From: Nitrospira sp. ND1
Lineage (GTDB): Bacteria; Nitrospirota; Nitrospiria; Nitrospirales; Nitrospiraceae
Direction: 5' to 3'
DNA length: 64,000 nt
NCBI RefSeq assembly: GCF_900170025.1
Contig: NZ_FWEX01000006.1
Coordinates: 1,635,089 to 1,699,088 of the forward strand
This document shows positions 41,255 to 50,473 of this stretch, piece after piece; within the stretch, counting starts at the first letter, position 1; the number at the start of each line of letters is the position of its first letter. The position numbers were made by a program, and so were the translations under genes. The notes under the pieces were generated by a model. It was not told where the DNA came from. It searched no databases and worked only from the letters and a program-made list of their open reading frames with translations.

Positions 41255-42112
41255 ATGGGTGCAGGTTCTTCCGACGAGTCATCGAGCCAACAGGCCCCCG
41301 GCACATCATCCTCCTATATCCCGGCTGATCACGACATCGACTTTCTCCAACGCGACGAACTGCGCCCCCTGCGCCTTGGGTTGGAGTTGCTCAAGCCGGA
41401 ATTGATACAGACAGAGCAGGGTATCCGCTCGACGATCGTGGTCTTCGGGAGCGCACGGCTGATGGAGCCATCGCGCGCACGCCAAGCCCTGGAACAAGCC
41501 TCGACAGCATTACAGGCCTCCCCCGACGATCGAACCTGTCAGCAACGTGTCGCCCTCGCCGAACGCCGTCTGGCCCTCTCGCGATACTATGATGTCGCCC
41601 GGGAATTCGGCCGGCTTGTGTCCTCAACCTGCCAGATCGACGGGCAATGCGACTACGTCATCGTCACGGGTGGCGGCCCGGGCATTATGGAGGCGGCCAA
41701 TCGTGGAGCCGCGGACGCCGGCGCCAAGTCCATGGGGCTCAACATCACGCTGCCGCACGAGCAGCGGCCCAATCCCTACATCACGCCAGACCTCTGTTTT
41801 CAATTTCGGTACTTCGCGCTGCGCAAGATGCATTTTCTCCTTCGAGCCCGGGCGCTGGTCGTATTCCCCGGCGGGTTCGGTACACTCGACGAACTCTTTG
41901 AGACACTGACCCTTCTCCAGACCGGCAAAACGCGCAACATCACGATCATCCTGATGGGGCAAGCCTTTTGGGAGCGCCTCATCAATTGGCCGCTGTTGAT
42001 TGAAGAAGGCCTGGTGGGCCCCGAGGACCTCGCGCTCTTCCACTTTGCAGAAACGGCTCAGCAGGCCTGGGATCTCATCAGCCGAAGCCATGGAGGCCCG
42101 TCCGCCCGATGA
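41255..42112 (+). CDS. LOG family protein (TIGR00730-like)
   Basis: A 285-residue Rossmann-fold protein of the lysine-decarboxylase-like/LOG family. Members act as cytokinin-type nucleoside 5'-monophosphate phosphoribohydrolases or nucleotide hydrolases. Motifs seen: TIVVFGSARL, VTGGGPGIMEAANRGA and the catalytic PGGFGTLDELFE. The N-terminal 30 residues are Ser-rich and variable. ATG 41255 fits a predicted leaderless promoter; ATG 41246 lies inside the -10 box. The nuclease gene downstream starts within its stop codon (ATGA). Confidence 0.88.
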   Translation: MGAGSSDESSSQQAPGTSSSYIPADHDIDFLQRDELRPLRLGLELLKPELIQTEQGIRSTIVVFGSARLMEPSRARQALEQASTALQASPDDRTCQQRVALAERRLALSRYYDVAREFGRLVSSTCQIDGQCDYVIVTGGGPGIMEAANRGAADAGAKSMGLNITLPHEQRPNPYITPDLCFQFRYFALRKMHFLLRARALVVFPGGFGTLDELFETLTLLQTGKTRNITIILMGQAFWERLINWPLLIEEGLVGPEDLALFHFAETAQQAWDLISRSHGGPSAR

Positions 42113-43506
42113 AACTCTCATTCCACGGAGCCGCGAGATCCGTTACGGGAAGCCGCCACCTGCTCGAAATGCCCGGCAATAGAATTCTCCTGGATTGCGG
42201 ACTCTTTCAGGGACAGCGCCAGGAAGCGGATCGTCAAAACCGGTTTCTGGGATTCGACCCGCGCTCGATCCAAGCCGTGTTGTTGTCCCATGCCCATATC
42301 GACCATTCCGGGGCTCTTCCCGTGCTGGGCAAACATCAGTTCCGCGGGAATGTGCACATGACCCGCGCGACCGTAGATCTTGCCGCGGTGATGCTGGAGG
42401 ATTCGGCCCGCCTACAGGAGAACGATTGCGCCTATCTGAACAAGAAAGAAAACCGTCGGGGCAAGCGCTGCCTGCAACCCTTCTATGAGAGCCGCGATGC
42501 CCGCGCCATCATCCGTCGCTTCGTAGGGGCGCGGTACGGGGACACGATCAAGGTCACCCCTCGCGTCACCGCCTCCTTTCACGACGTCGGTCACATTCTG
42601 GGATCCGCCGCCATTCGCCTCAAATATTCCGCGCGCGGCAACAGTACGACAGTGCTCTTCTCAGGTGACTTGGGACGGTCGCAGATGCCGATCCTCCGCG
42701 ATCCGGCTCCGCCGCCAAGCTGCGATGTGCTGATCATTGAATCCACCTACGGCGACCGCCTGCACGAAGAAGCCGGGGAGGCGCTGACCCAAAAAGCCCA
42801 GCAACTGGTCGCCCATGCCAAGGCGCACAAAAGCAAGATCATCGTGCCCGCGTTCGCGCTCGGACGCACGCAAGACCTGGTCATGCGGATCAAACGACTG
42901 GTGGCGGAGGGGCGAATCGACCCGCTCCCGATTTATATCGATTCGCCTCTGGCCTCGAAAGTGACAGACGTCTTCCGAAAGCACCCCGAGTGTTACGACG
43001 AAGAGACCTTCCGCACGTTCACATCGGAAGGGGATCCCTTTGCGGCCCGATATATCCGCTATGTCTCCTCGCCGGAAGAAAGCAAACGATTGAATGAGAT
43101 GAAAGGCCCCTGCGTGATCATCGCCTCTTCCGGCATGTGCGAAGGAGGGCGCGTCGTGCACCATCTCAAACATGGCATCCAGGACGAAGCCAACATCATC
43201 GCCATCGTGGGATTTCAGGCCGAGCATACGCTGGGGCGCAGACTGGTTGAAGGATGGGATGTCGTGCCGATTTTCGGGATCCCGACGCCGCGCCGTGCTC
43301 AGGTGGTCGTCTTTAACGGATTGTCGGCCCATGCGGACCGGAACGATCTGCTTGCGTACGTGCGGGCGATCTCTCCCGCCCCTCAGCAAGTGTTCGTGGT
43401 CCACGGAGAAGAAAAACAAGCCTTGTCGCTGGGAGCGGCCATCCAGACAGAACACCCCGGGATGGCTGTCGTGGTCCCGGCCAAAGACAGCATATACGAG
43501 ATCTAG
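42109..43506 (+). CDS. Metallo-beta-lactamase/beta-CASP RNA-processing exonuclease
   Basis: A 465-residue protein with the MBL zinc motif SHAHIDHSG (H61, H63, D65, H66), FHDVGHILGSA, SGDLGRS, a beta-CASP insert (PAFALGRTQDL, then SSGMCEGGRVVHHL) and the C-terminal GLSAHADRNDL. This is the CPSF-73/YSH1-like group of ribonucleases. A cytoplasmic RNA nuclease role follows from the family. It overlaps the LOG gene by four bases. Confidence 0.93.
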   Translation: MKLSFHGAARSVTGSRHLLEMPGNRILLDCGLFQGQRQEADRQNRFLGFDPRSIQAVLLSHAHIDHSGALPVLGKHQFRGNVHMTRATVDLAAVMLEDSARLQENDCAYLNKKENRRGKRCLQPFYESRDARAIIRRFVGARYGDTIKVTPRVTASFHDVGHILGSAAIRLKYSARGNSTTVLFSGDLGRSQMPILRDPAPPPSCDVLIIESTYGDRLHEEAGEALTQKAQQLVAHAKAHKSKIIVPAFALGRTQDLVMRIKRLVAEGRIDPLPIYIDSPLASKVTDVFRKHPECYDEETFRTFTSEGDPFAARYIRYVSSPEESKRLNEMKGPCVIIASSGMCEGGRVVHHLKHGIQDEANIIAIVGFQAEHTLGRRLVEGWDVVPIFGIPTPRRAQVVVFNGLSAHADRNDLLAYVRAISPAPQQVFVVHGEEKQALSLGAAIQTEHPGMAVVVPAKDSIYEI

Positions 43507-43550
43507 CCCCGCTGCTCGGGCACACCTACTCAGGGAGGAGGTCGGCAGTC

Positions 43551-44816
43551 ATGAACCCGTCAAGAACGATTCTCAATGCGGTACGGGCTTGCGCCGTGAT
43601 TCTTCTGACTGCCTGCGTGTCTCCGGCCTGGTGCCTAGACGGATCGCCCGATTCGGTGGACCAGGTCCGAGTCCGCGCGCGCGCATTGGGGCTGCACCCC
43701 GGACAATTTCAGCCCGGTCCCTTGAATGCCATCACCGATGTGCCCGGGGTCAAGGTCGGCCAGGTGACGCTGATGCAAGGGGACGGCCCCCTGCAGCCCG
43801 GACAGGGACCGGTTAGAACCGGCGTCACGGTTATCGTGCCACGGGATGATGTGTGGCACAAGAAAGTCCCGGCCGGATCCTTTGTCCTGAACGGCACCGG
43901 AGAAATGACGGGGCTCTCCTGGGTCGCAGAATCGGGCTTTCTCGAATACCCCATCGCACTGACCAACACACTGAACGTGCCTCGAGTTGCCAATGGCGTG
44001 ATCAGCTGGATGCTCAAGCAATATCCCGGCATCGGCATTACCGACGACACCCTGACCCCCGTCGTGGCGGAATGTGACGATGGACGCTTGAATGACATTC
44101 AAGGGCGTCACGTCTCGGAAACCGATGTCATGCGGGCCTTGGATGAAGCCTCCTCAGGCCCTGTGGCGGAAGGCAGCGTGGGAGCCGGAACCGGCATGAT
44201 CTCCTATGGATTCAAAGGCGGCATCGGCACAGCCTCGCGGCGGCTCCCTGAGGCCAATGGCGGATTTACGATCGGGGTGTTGGTGAACGCCAACCATGGC
44301 CGCAGACCAGAACTCACCATGGGCGGTGTACCGGTCGGGCAACGGTACGGTGCCGCTCTAACCCAATCCAGCCTGTCGCCGGAACAGAATTCGAGCTCCC
44401 TTCACGCCTCCCGCGAAGGAACCAGCGGCAACGCCGAAGGGTCGATCATTGTCGTCATTGCCACCGATGCGCCGTTGGATGGTCGGCAACTCACCCGCCT
44501 CGGAAAACGAGCGGCATTAGGACTCGCCCGCACCGGCTCAACCGCCCGCCACGGGAGCGGGGATTTCATGCTGGCCTTCTCCACCGGCAACGTCATCCCC
44601 CATTACCCGTCCGACCCCACCTTTTCACTCACCCATCTGGCCGACACCCACCTCAATCCGGTGATGACCGCCACGGTTGAGGCCACAGAAGAAGCGATTC
44701 TGAATGCGCTCACCGGAGCCACCACCGTCACCGGGCGCGACGGGTTTCGAGCCGAAGCCATCTCCATCCCTCGTCTGCGTGAGCTCCTATCCGCCGGTGC
44801 CACGCCCGGGCCCTAA
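43551..44816 (+). CDS. P1 (DmpA) family autoprocessing peptidase, exported
   Basis: A 421-residue member of the DmpA/BapA group of N-terminal nucleophile aminopeptidases. An N-terminal signal sequence (about 1-28, ending SPAWC) indicates export. Family motifs: NAITDVPGVKVGQVTL (about 59-74), VPAGSFVLNGTGEMTG, AEGSVGAGTGM and the autocleavage site in NAEGSIIVVIATDAP, where cleavage between G297 and S298 would free the catalytic serine. GGGAGGAGG precedes ATG 43551. The natural substrate is unknown; D-amino or beta-amino peptides are typical. Confidence 0.9.
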   Translation: MNPSRTILNAVRACAVILLTACVSPAWCLDGSPDSVDQVRVRARALGLHPGQFQPGPLNAITDVPGVKVGQVTLMQGDGPLQPGQGPVRTGVTVIVPRDDVWHKKVPAGSFVLNGTGEMTGLSWVAESGFLEYPIALTNTLNVPRVANGVISWMLKQYPGIGITDDTLTPVVAECDDGRLNDIQGRHVSETDVMRALDEASSGPVAEGSVGAGTGMISYGFKGGIGTASRRLPEANGGFTIGVLVNANHGRRPELTMGGVPVGQRYGAALTQSSLSPEQNSSSLHASREGTSGNAEGSIIVVIATDAPLDGRQLTRLGKRAALGLARTGSTARHGSGDFMLAFSTGNVIPHYPSDPTFSLTHLADTHLNPVMTATVEATEEAILNALTGATTVTGRDGFRAEAISIPRLRELLSAGATPGP

Positions 44817-44911
44817 CAGCCCGCCATCTCCCCGGCTGAGCCGTCGATACCTTGCTTTTGCAAGGCCCCACGGCTATTCTCCTGGCTTGTCAGTACGTCA
44901 TCCGGAGGGCT

Positions 44912-45139
44912 ATGGCTGATTATCCTATCGGAGGTGGCCTCACACTTCTGACCGCGCTAGAAAAGAACGGCAAGTTCGCTGAATTTTTACAGACGCGCAT
45001 GACGCAAGCACTGGAAACCCAGGACCCGACCGAACTCCACTACTTGCTCGCCCAGCTCGATGACTACCATTCGTATATGTGGCGCTATTACAAGAAACTC
45101 GCGTCGGACCGACCTGAGCGCATGAATCCGGGTGTCTAA
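44912..45139 (+). CDS. Hypothetical protein, 75 aa
   Basis: A small helical protein, from ADYPIGGGLTLLTALEKNG to YHSYMWRYYKKLASDRPERM. GGAGGG 2-3 bases before ATG 44912 supports translation. There is no signal or recognised domain. It lies upstream of the FIST gene with 48 bases between. Confidence 0.6.
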   Translation: MADYPIGGGLTLLTALEKNGKFAEFLQTRMTQALETQDPTELHYLLAQLDDYHSYMWRYYKKLASDRPERMNPGV

Positions 45140-45187
45140 CCGCACCGGACAGCTCACGACCCTGATCCTATTGGCAAAGACAGACCT

Positions 45188-46414
45188 GTGATTCTCACAC
45201 CTCCATCAACACTGCGGTTCGCCTCCGCCCTCACCCGTCAGGCTGACGCGCAGGCTGCGGCGGATGAATTGATCCGAGCCATTCGCGTGCAATTGGGCTC
45301 CTCACGCATCGACGTCGCCTTCCTGTTCATCTCCGCCCAACATGCCGATCAGGCCGATACGCTCTCGCACGCACTCCGCACGGCACTCGGCCCCGACACC
45401 TTGGTCGGTTGTACAGGAGAGGGAGTCATTGCCACCGGACGAGAAGTCGAAACGGGACCGGCCGCAGCCCTCTGGGCGGCCCATTTGCCCGGAGTCATCG
45501 CACATCCGTTACGACTGTCGTTTTCAAGCGTCCACGATCAGTTTTCACTGCGTGACTGGCCCGAACTGGACTATGGAGGCGAGTCGGCCCCCGTCATGCT
45601 CCTCTTCGCAGATCCCTTCTCCACCCCGCTGCAAGACGTGTTGGGCGTCATTGAGGAGCGTTACCCGCATGCTCGTGCGCTCGGTGGGCTGGCAGGTGGC
45701 GGGCAGGATCTTGCCGAGAATCGCCTTTTTCTGGATGACGAGGTGTACAGCGATGGCTTAGTCGGTGTCGTGCTCTCCGGAAACATCTCGGTTCGCACCG
45801 TTATTTCGCAAGGCTGTCGTCCGATCGGAGACCGGTTCATCGTCACAAAGGCGGAGCACAACGTCATTCAAGAACTCGGCGGAATCCCGGCCTTGCATTG
45901 TTTGCAAACCGTCTTCGGGCAACTCTCCATGGATGAACGCGCGCAAGCCCAACGGGCCCTCCATATCGGCATCGCCATGGATGAGCAACGCGCGCAATTT
46001 ACCCGGGGGGATTTTCTGATCCGCAATCTACTTGGAGCAGACCAACAGACGGGGGCCATCGTCGTCGGTGACGTCATCCAGGAAGGACAAACCGTTCAAT
46101 TTCAAGTCCGGGACGCACAGTCCGCAGACGAGGATCTCCACGCGTTACTCACCGCTTCCCGTCTGGAGGAATCACAACGGCCACTGGGGGCGCTGCTGTT
46201 CAGTTGTTGCGGACGCGGGAAAGGACTCTTCGGGGTTCCCAACCATGACGCGTCTGTCCTGGGAGAACAATTGGGCGCTATTCCTCTGGCGGGATTTTTC
46301 GCGCAGGGCGAGTTGGGACCGGTCGGCGGACGTAATTTTCTCCACGGTTATACCGCGAGCATCGCCATCTTTTCTGAACCGGATCGATCAGACACACAAG
46401 GCTCGAATCATTGA
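45188..46414 (+). CDS. FIST domain sensory protein
   Basis: A 408-residue protein with FIST_N (about 25-215; [30 protein letters not shown]) and FIST_C (about 220-385; [53 protein letters not shown]). FIST proteins are putative sensors of small ligands such as amino acids, often coupled to kinases or chemotaxis. None is encoded next to it here, and no output domain is fused. GTG 45188 is the start; AAGAC is the only weak upstream element. Confidence 0.9.
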   Translation: MILTPPSTLRFASALTRQADAQAAADELIRAIRVQLGSSRIDVAFLFISAQHADQADTLSHALRTALGPDTLVGCTGEGVIATGREVETGPAAALWAAHLPGVIAHPLRLSFSSVHDQFSLRDWPELDYGGESAPVMLLFADPFSTPLQDVLGVIEERYPHARALGGLAGGGQDLAENRLFLDDEVYSDGLVGVVLSGNISVRTVISQGCRPIGDRFIVTKAEHNVIQELGGIPALHCLQTVFGQLSMDERAQAQRALHIGIAMDEQRAQFTRGDFLIRNLLGADQQTGAIVVGDVIQEGQTVQFQVRDAQSADEDLHALLTASRLEESQRPLGALLFSCCGRGKGLFGVPNHDASVLGEQLGAIPLAGFFAQGELGPVGGRNFLHGYTASIAIFSEPDRSDTQGSNH

Positions 46415-46473
46415 CTACCGTCAGCGCATGCAGGTCACGCCACCGAACCTGCAGACTGGACAAGGACACCTCT

Positions 46474-46917
46474 ATGAACACTCGCTTCTGGCTGACGACT
46501 TGCGGTATCGTGGGATTCTTATTCCTAACCATAGGGAGACCAATCATGGCACAGAGTGAACAAACCGCCTCAACGCCTGAAATCACAACCGTTTCAGGCC
46601 TTACCTACACAGACGTCGTAGTGGGCACAGGCCGTGAGGCTGCCGCGGGAAACCTGGTGACCGTCCACTATACCGGCTGGCTGACCAACGGGAAAAAATT
46701 CGATAGCTCCGTTGACCGCAGCGAGCCGTTCTCCTTTCCACTCGGTGCCGGCAGGGTCATCAAGGGATGGGATGAAGGCGTCGCGGGAATGAAAGTCGGC
46801 GGAAAACGGAAGCTGACCATTCCTTCTCAACTTGGATACGGTGCGCGTGGAGCCGGCGGCGTGATCCCGCCTAATGCGACCCTCGTCTTCGACGTGGAAC
46901 TGCTGGAAGTCCGGTAG
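46474..46917 (+). CDS. FKBP-type peptidyl-prolyl isomerase, exported
   Basis: A 147-residue protein with a signal peptide ([20 protein letters not shown], cleavage near IMAQS) and one FKBP domain: [40 protein letters not shown] and [20 protein letters not shown]. It assists folding in the periplasm. ATG 46474 with AAGGAC upstream is chosen; an earlier frame start at 46411 overlaps the FIST gene and has no signal peptide. The active-site aromatic and Asp residues are present. Confidence 0.93.
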   Translation: MNTRFWLTTCGIVGFLFLTIGRPIMAQSEQTASTPEITTVSGLTYTDVVVGTGREAAAGNLVTVHYTGWLTNGKKFDSSVDRSEPFSFPLGAGRVIKGWDEGVAGMKVGGKRKLTIPSQLGYGARGAGGVIPPNATLVFDVELLEVR

Positions 46918-46972
46918 GACCGTTTTACACGCGCAGGCATTCACTCACCACCGTGGACGTTAGACGCACCTG

Positions 46973-48082
46973 ATGAAACAGACACCCCTCATCGACGCTC
47001 ACCGCAAAGCCCAGGGCAAACTCGTCGACTTTGCAGGCTGGGAAATGCCCATCCAATATTCCGGCGTAGTAGACGAATATCAGACTGTCCGCCGGCACGC
47101 AGGACTGTTCGATGTGAGTCACATGGGGCGCATCAGCGTCAGCGGACCGGGCTCGTTGGCATTTTTGCAGCGCGTCACCACGAACGATGTGTCAAAACTG
47201 TCCGTGCGTCAATCGCATTACTCCATGATCTGTGCCCCGAACGGCGGCATCAAAGACGACATCTTCGTCTACCACGTGAAGCCGTATGAGTTTTTGGTTT
47301 GCGTGAACGCCTCGAACCGGGAAAAGATTGTGGCATGGCTGCATGAGAAGGTGGCGCAAGCCCAGGGTTGCAAAGTCCAGGACCAGTCAGCGTCCCTCGC
47401 GCAAATCGCGATCCAAGGTCCGGCTTCACGTGACATCCTGGCAGCCGCCGGCCTTGCAGACCTCACGACGCTGAAAATTCGTCACTGCCTGGACGCCACG
47501 CTCTGTGGTCATTCACTGTTGGTGACACGGACCGGGTATACCGGCGAGTTGGGATATGAGTTGTATCTTCCGGCAGCGGGGGCGCCGACAGTCTGGGATC
47601 GACTCCTCGAAGCGGGACGTCCACTGGGGATTAAGCCGGCAGGGTTAGGCGCACGTGATTTGCTCCGGCTCGAAATGGCCTACCTGCTCTATGGCAACGA
47701 CATGAATGAGGAAACAACTCCCATCGAGGCCGGGGCGGAATGGGTTGTGAAATTCGATAAGGGAGACTTCATCGGCCGGACTGAATTGCTTGCCCAACAA
47801 TCACAGGGAGCAGCACGACGGCTCGTGGCGTTCGAGCTCGTCGAAAAGGCTGTGCCGCGTCACGGATTCAAAATTCTGAGTGCACAGGTACCTCATGCTG
47901 AAATCGGTGAAGTCACCAGCGGAAACCTGTCGCCCTTGCTGCAAAAAGGTATCGGTATGGGATATGTCACGCCCGCTGCAGCCCAACCAGGATCGTCCAT
48001 TCTGATCGATATTCGAGGCAAGGCTTGCCCCGCCGTCGTCGTAAAACCACCGTTTTACAAGAAACCCGCGGGCACGCCGTAA
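46973..48082 (+). CDS. gcvT: Glycine cleavage system T protein (aminomethyltransferase)
   Basis: Transfers the aminomethyl carbon from lipoylated GcvH to tetrahydrofolate, releasing ammonia. The 369-residue protein begins TPLIDAHRKAQGKLVDFAGW. It has HAGLFDVSHMGRISVSG, the folate-binding TRTGYTGELGYELYLP, and GLGARDLLRLEMAYLLYGND. Length is normal. A Nudix gene follows after 3 bases. gcvH is not in the window and gcvP is 5 kb away in the opposite direction, so the system is split. Confidence 0.96.
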   Translation: MKQTPLIDAHRKAQGKLVDFAGWEMPIQYSGVVDEYQTVRRHAGLFDVSHMGRISVSGPGSLAFLQRVTTNDVSKLSVRQSHYSMICAPNGGIKDDIFVYHVKPYEFLVCVNASNREKIVAWLHEKVAQAQGCKVQDQSASLAQIAIQGPASRDILAAAGLADLTTLKIRHCLDATLCGHSLLVTRTGYTGELGYELYLPAAGAPTVWDRLLEAGRPLGIKPAGLGARDLLRLEMAYLLYGNDMNEETTPIEAGAEWVVKFDKGDFIGRTELLAQQSQGAARRLVAFELVEKAVPRHGFKILSAQVPHAEIGEVTSGNLSPLLQKGIGMGYVTPAAAQPGSSILIDIRGKACPAVVVKPPFYKKPAGTP

Positions 48083-48085
48083 GTC

Positions 48086-48604
48086 ATGGTGAAACCGATC
48101 TACAAGGGCACGGTGGTCACGCTCAACGTCGATACGGTGCGCCTGCCGAACGGCCATACAATCGATCTGGAAGTCATCCGCCATCCCGGTGCCTCCGCCG
48201 TCGTTCCCCTGAAAGAAGATGGAACGGTCGTGCTGATCCGTCAATTCCGTCATGCGGCGAACGGTTTTATTTACGAAATACCCGCCGGGAAACTCCATCC
48301 GAAAGAAGACCCGCTCGACTGTGCGGCCCGCGAACTCGAAGAGGAGATCGGCTACAAGGCCGGTCGCTTCGAACTCCTCTCCAGCATTTTCACCGCGCCG
48401 GGATTTGCGGATGAAGTCATCCACATCTATCTTGCGACGGGCCTGACGATCGGCACGCAAAATCTGGATCAGGATGAAGTCCTGGAAGTGGTGGAAATGC
48501 CTCTCCGCGAGGCCATTGCGAAAATCGAGGATGGAACCATTCGGGACGGAAAAACGATCGTAGGGCTACAAGCAGTCTATATTCGGCAGGAGCGATACCG
48601 GTAG
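48086..48604 (+). CDS. Nudix hydrolase, ADP-ribose pyrophosphatase type
   Basis: A 172-residue Nudix protein. The Nudix box is complete in GKLHPKEDPLDCAARELEEE followed by IGY, with the catalytic glutamates. APGFADEVIHIYLA after the box is typical of ADP-ribose pyrophosphatases (NudF-like). The start is 3 bases after the gcvT stop, so they share a transcript. A hairpin follows the stop codon. Confidence 0.92.
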   Translation: MVKPIYKGTVVTLNVDTVRLPNGHTIDLEVIRHPGASAVVPLKEDGTVVLIRQFRHAANGFIYEIPAGKLHPKEDPLDCAARELEEEIGYKAGRFELLSSIFTAPGFADEVIHIYLATGLTIGTQNLDQDEVLEVVEMPLREAIAKIEDGTIRDGKTIVGLQAVYIRQERYR

Positions 48605-48613
48605 ACGACCCAA

Positions 48614-48644
48614 GAGGTCTCCCACCTCCAGGATGGGAGACCTC
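48614..48644. terminator. Strong hairpin between convergent genes
   Basis: GAGGTCTCCCA (48614-48624) pairs perfectly with TGGGAGACCTC (48634-48644), loop of 9. It lies between the ends of the Nudix and lysine-rich protein genes. There is no long T tract on either side, so termination strength is uncertain. Confidence 0.6.
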
Positions 48645-48680
48645 CCAAGCCAGCTAGCCTCGCCAGAAACGGTGTTGTGT

Positions 48681-48905
48681 TTAGTGGCCGCCCTTTTTCT
48701 CGTCCTTCTTCTTCTCTTCGCCGAACACGGTCTGGGACAGGTGTCCACCCTTCTTCTCTTCCTTCTTCTTCTCTTCACCGAAGAGGGTCTGGGAGAAGTG
48801 GCCGCCCTTCTTCTCTTCCTTCTTCTTGTCGTCACCGGCGAACGAAGGAGCGCTGAACGCCACCAACAATGCAGCCGCCATCACCGTCAACATCATCTTC
48901 TTCAT
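48681..48905 (-). CDS. Exported lysine-rich repeat protein, 74 aa
   Basis: A signal peptide (residues 1-23, cleavage after SFA) is followed by a 51-residue mature part built from near-identical repeats: KKKEEKKGGH then FSQTLFGEE, KKKEEKKGGH then LSQTVFGEE, and KKKDEKKGGH. The period is 19 residues. The result is highly charged and probably unstructured, with a possible amphipathic face in the FSQTLFG links. AGGAGGTGAGT precedes the ATG. No function is recognised; the histidines at each repeat end could bind metal. Confidence 0.8.
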   Translation of the reverse strand: MKKMMLTVMAAALLVAFSAPSFAGDDKKKEEKKGGHFSQTLFGEEKKKEEKKGGHLSQTVFGEEKKKDEKKGGH

Positions 48906-49144
48906 TCTGACTCACCTCCTGTTAGGTTTGAAATTACCAACGACCGACGGATGTTCGGTAAAGCAAAGTCCTTGCCTCATACACCCACAGATCTAAACTG
49001 TTGTTTTTTCGGACATGTCATGCATCGCACTTCGCAATGCTACAGAAAGCACAGCTCGATTCTGTGGCAGAATAGCCTGGACGATACTAAACCGCCTCAT
49101 CAGTCGATTCAGCAGACGCGACAAGGTACGCTCTCACGACCATC

Positions 49145-49690
49145 ATGCCAGAACAACCTCCTCTGCCAGATCATCTCCGCCCGGAACTCAGCATCGTATT
49201 CGTGGGCATCAATCCTGGGCTACGCTCAGCCGCGCTGGGGCATCACTACGCGGGACCTTCGAATCGTTTCTGGAAACTGATTTACGACGCGAACCTTGTG
49301 CCGGAACCACTCAGCTACCGAGATGACGGGCGACTACCGGAATGGGGATTGGGACTCACCAATCTGGTCAGCCGATCGACCGCGAGCATGGAGAGTCTCA
49401 CGCCGCAGGATTATACGGCCGGCCGACTTGTGCTCATGCGGAAACTTCTCCGGTATCGCCCGCGTGTTGTCGCCCTGCTCGGCATGACGCTCTACCCCAT
49501 CCTCTTTCCACTCGAACCAAAACAGACAGGACGAAAACCAGGTCTGCAACCAGCGACACTATACGACTCCAATATCGTGTTACTCCCCAACCCGAGTGGG
49601 CGAAACGCATCCTATCCCTACCATTCCATGCTGGAGGCTTTTCGTACGCTGACACCGTGGGCCAAGAGCGGCCTCAAGAGTCCTCCCTGA
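49145..49690 (+). CDS. Mug-type mismatch-specific uracil/thymine DNA glycosylase
   Basis: A 181-residue DNA repair enzyme of the Mug/TDG branch of the uracil-DNA glycosylase superfamily. Motif 1 is VFVGINPGLRSAALGHHYAG with the Asn of GINPG; next come PSNRFWKLI and GLTNLVSR, and motif 2 is LLPNPSGRNA. It removes uracil or modified bases opposite guanine. No clear ribosome binding site precedes ATG 49145. It stands alone, downstream of a 239-base gap with no gene. Confidence 0.9.
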   Translation: MPEQPPLPDHLRPELSIVFVGINPGLRSAALGHHYAGPSNRFWKLIYDANLVPEPLSYRDDGRLPEWGLGLTNLVSRSTASMESLTPQDYTAGRLVLMRKLLRYRPRVVALLGMTLYPILFPLEPKQTGRKPGLQPATLYDSNIVLLPNPSGRNASYPYHSMLEAFRTLTPWAKSGLKSPP

Positions 49691-49789
49691 CTTATCCTAT
49701 TCACGCCGTGCGCTCCGCTGGAATTCCGTCGGGGACCTGCTGTAAAATCTGCGGCTGATTTCCTTCGGGCACACCGAAACGGACACTCC

Positions 49790-50431
49790 ATGAAATGTTC
49801 TCCCATCACGATGAGCCTTGCGATCGCTCTGTTATTCGTTGCCGAGCCGGCTTCCGCAGGCACCTCGGTTCAACAACTCACGGCCGATGCGCTGCACGAA
49901 TGTGCGCTGGGCCGTCAGGCTCAGACTCGTGCGGAACGCGTTCAACATTTCGCACAAGGTCAAGCGTTTGGAGAACAGGCGGTCGAAAAGGACGACTCAT
50001 CCCCCGATGCCCACTTCTCGCTGTTTTGTAACCTCGGTGAGCAACTGCGGATCGACGGGGAAAGCCTGACCTCGCTCTTCGGCTTCAGACGCATGATGAA
50101 GGAGTTGAACCGCACCCTCGAACTGGCTCCGGACCATTTGGATGCCCTCTCAGCCAAGGGAACCGTTCTGGTGCGCATTCCGGCATTCATGGGCGGGGAT
50201 AAAGAAAAGGGGGAGACGCTGCTGCGTCAGGTCATTGCCAGGGAACCGGCTGCCGTCAATGCCCGGTTGAGCCTGGCAAAGAGCTATTGCGCCAATGGGC
50301 GGCATGAAGAAGCGGTTGCCATTGCCACAAAGGCGCTGGATCTCGCGCAAAGCCTGCAGCGCGCGGACTTCATTCCCGAAGCCCGGCAAGTGCTGTCCCA
50401 GTTACGAGCCCAAGCGGCCAAAGGTAATTGA
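49790..50431 (+). CDS. Exported TPR protein
   Basis: A 213-residue protein with a signal peptide (about 1-23, ending PASAG) and three to four TPR-like helical repeats, for example RTLELAPDHLDALSAKGTVL and AREPAAVNARLSLAKSYCAN. It is probably periplasmic and mediates protein contacts. No fused catalytic domain. Its stop is 42 bases from the end of the convergent ribokinase gene. Confidence 0.8.
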   Translation: MKCSPITMSLAIALLFVAEPASAGTSVQQLTADALHECALGRQAQTRAERVQHFAQGQAFGEQAVEKDDSSPDAHFSLFCNLGEQLRIDGESLTSLFGFRRMMKELNRTLELAPDHLDALSAKGTVLVRIPAFMGGDKEKGETLLRQVIAREPAAVNARLSLAKSYCANGRHEEAVAIATKALDLAQSLQRADFIPEARQVLSQLRAQAAKGN

Positions 50432-50473
50432 GCAGCCCGCTTTTCCCACTCGCCTGAAATCAGGCCTACCGAC

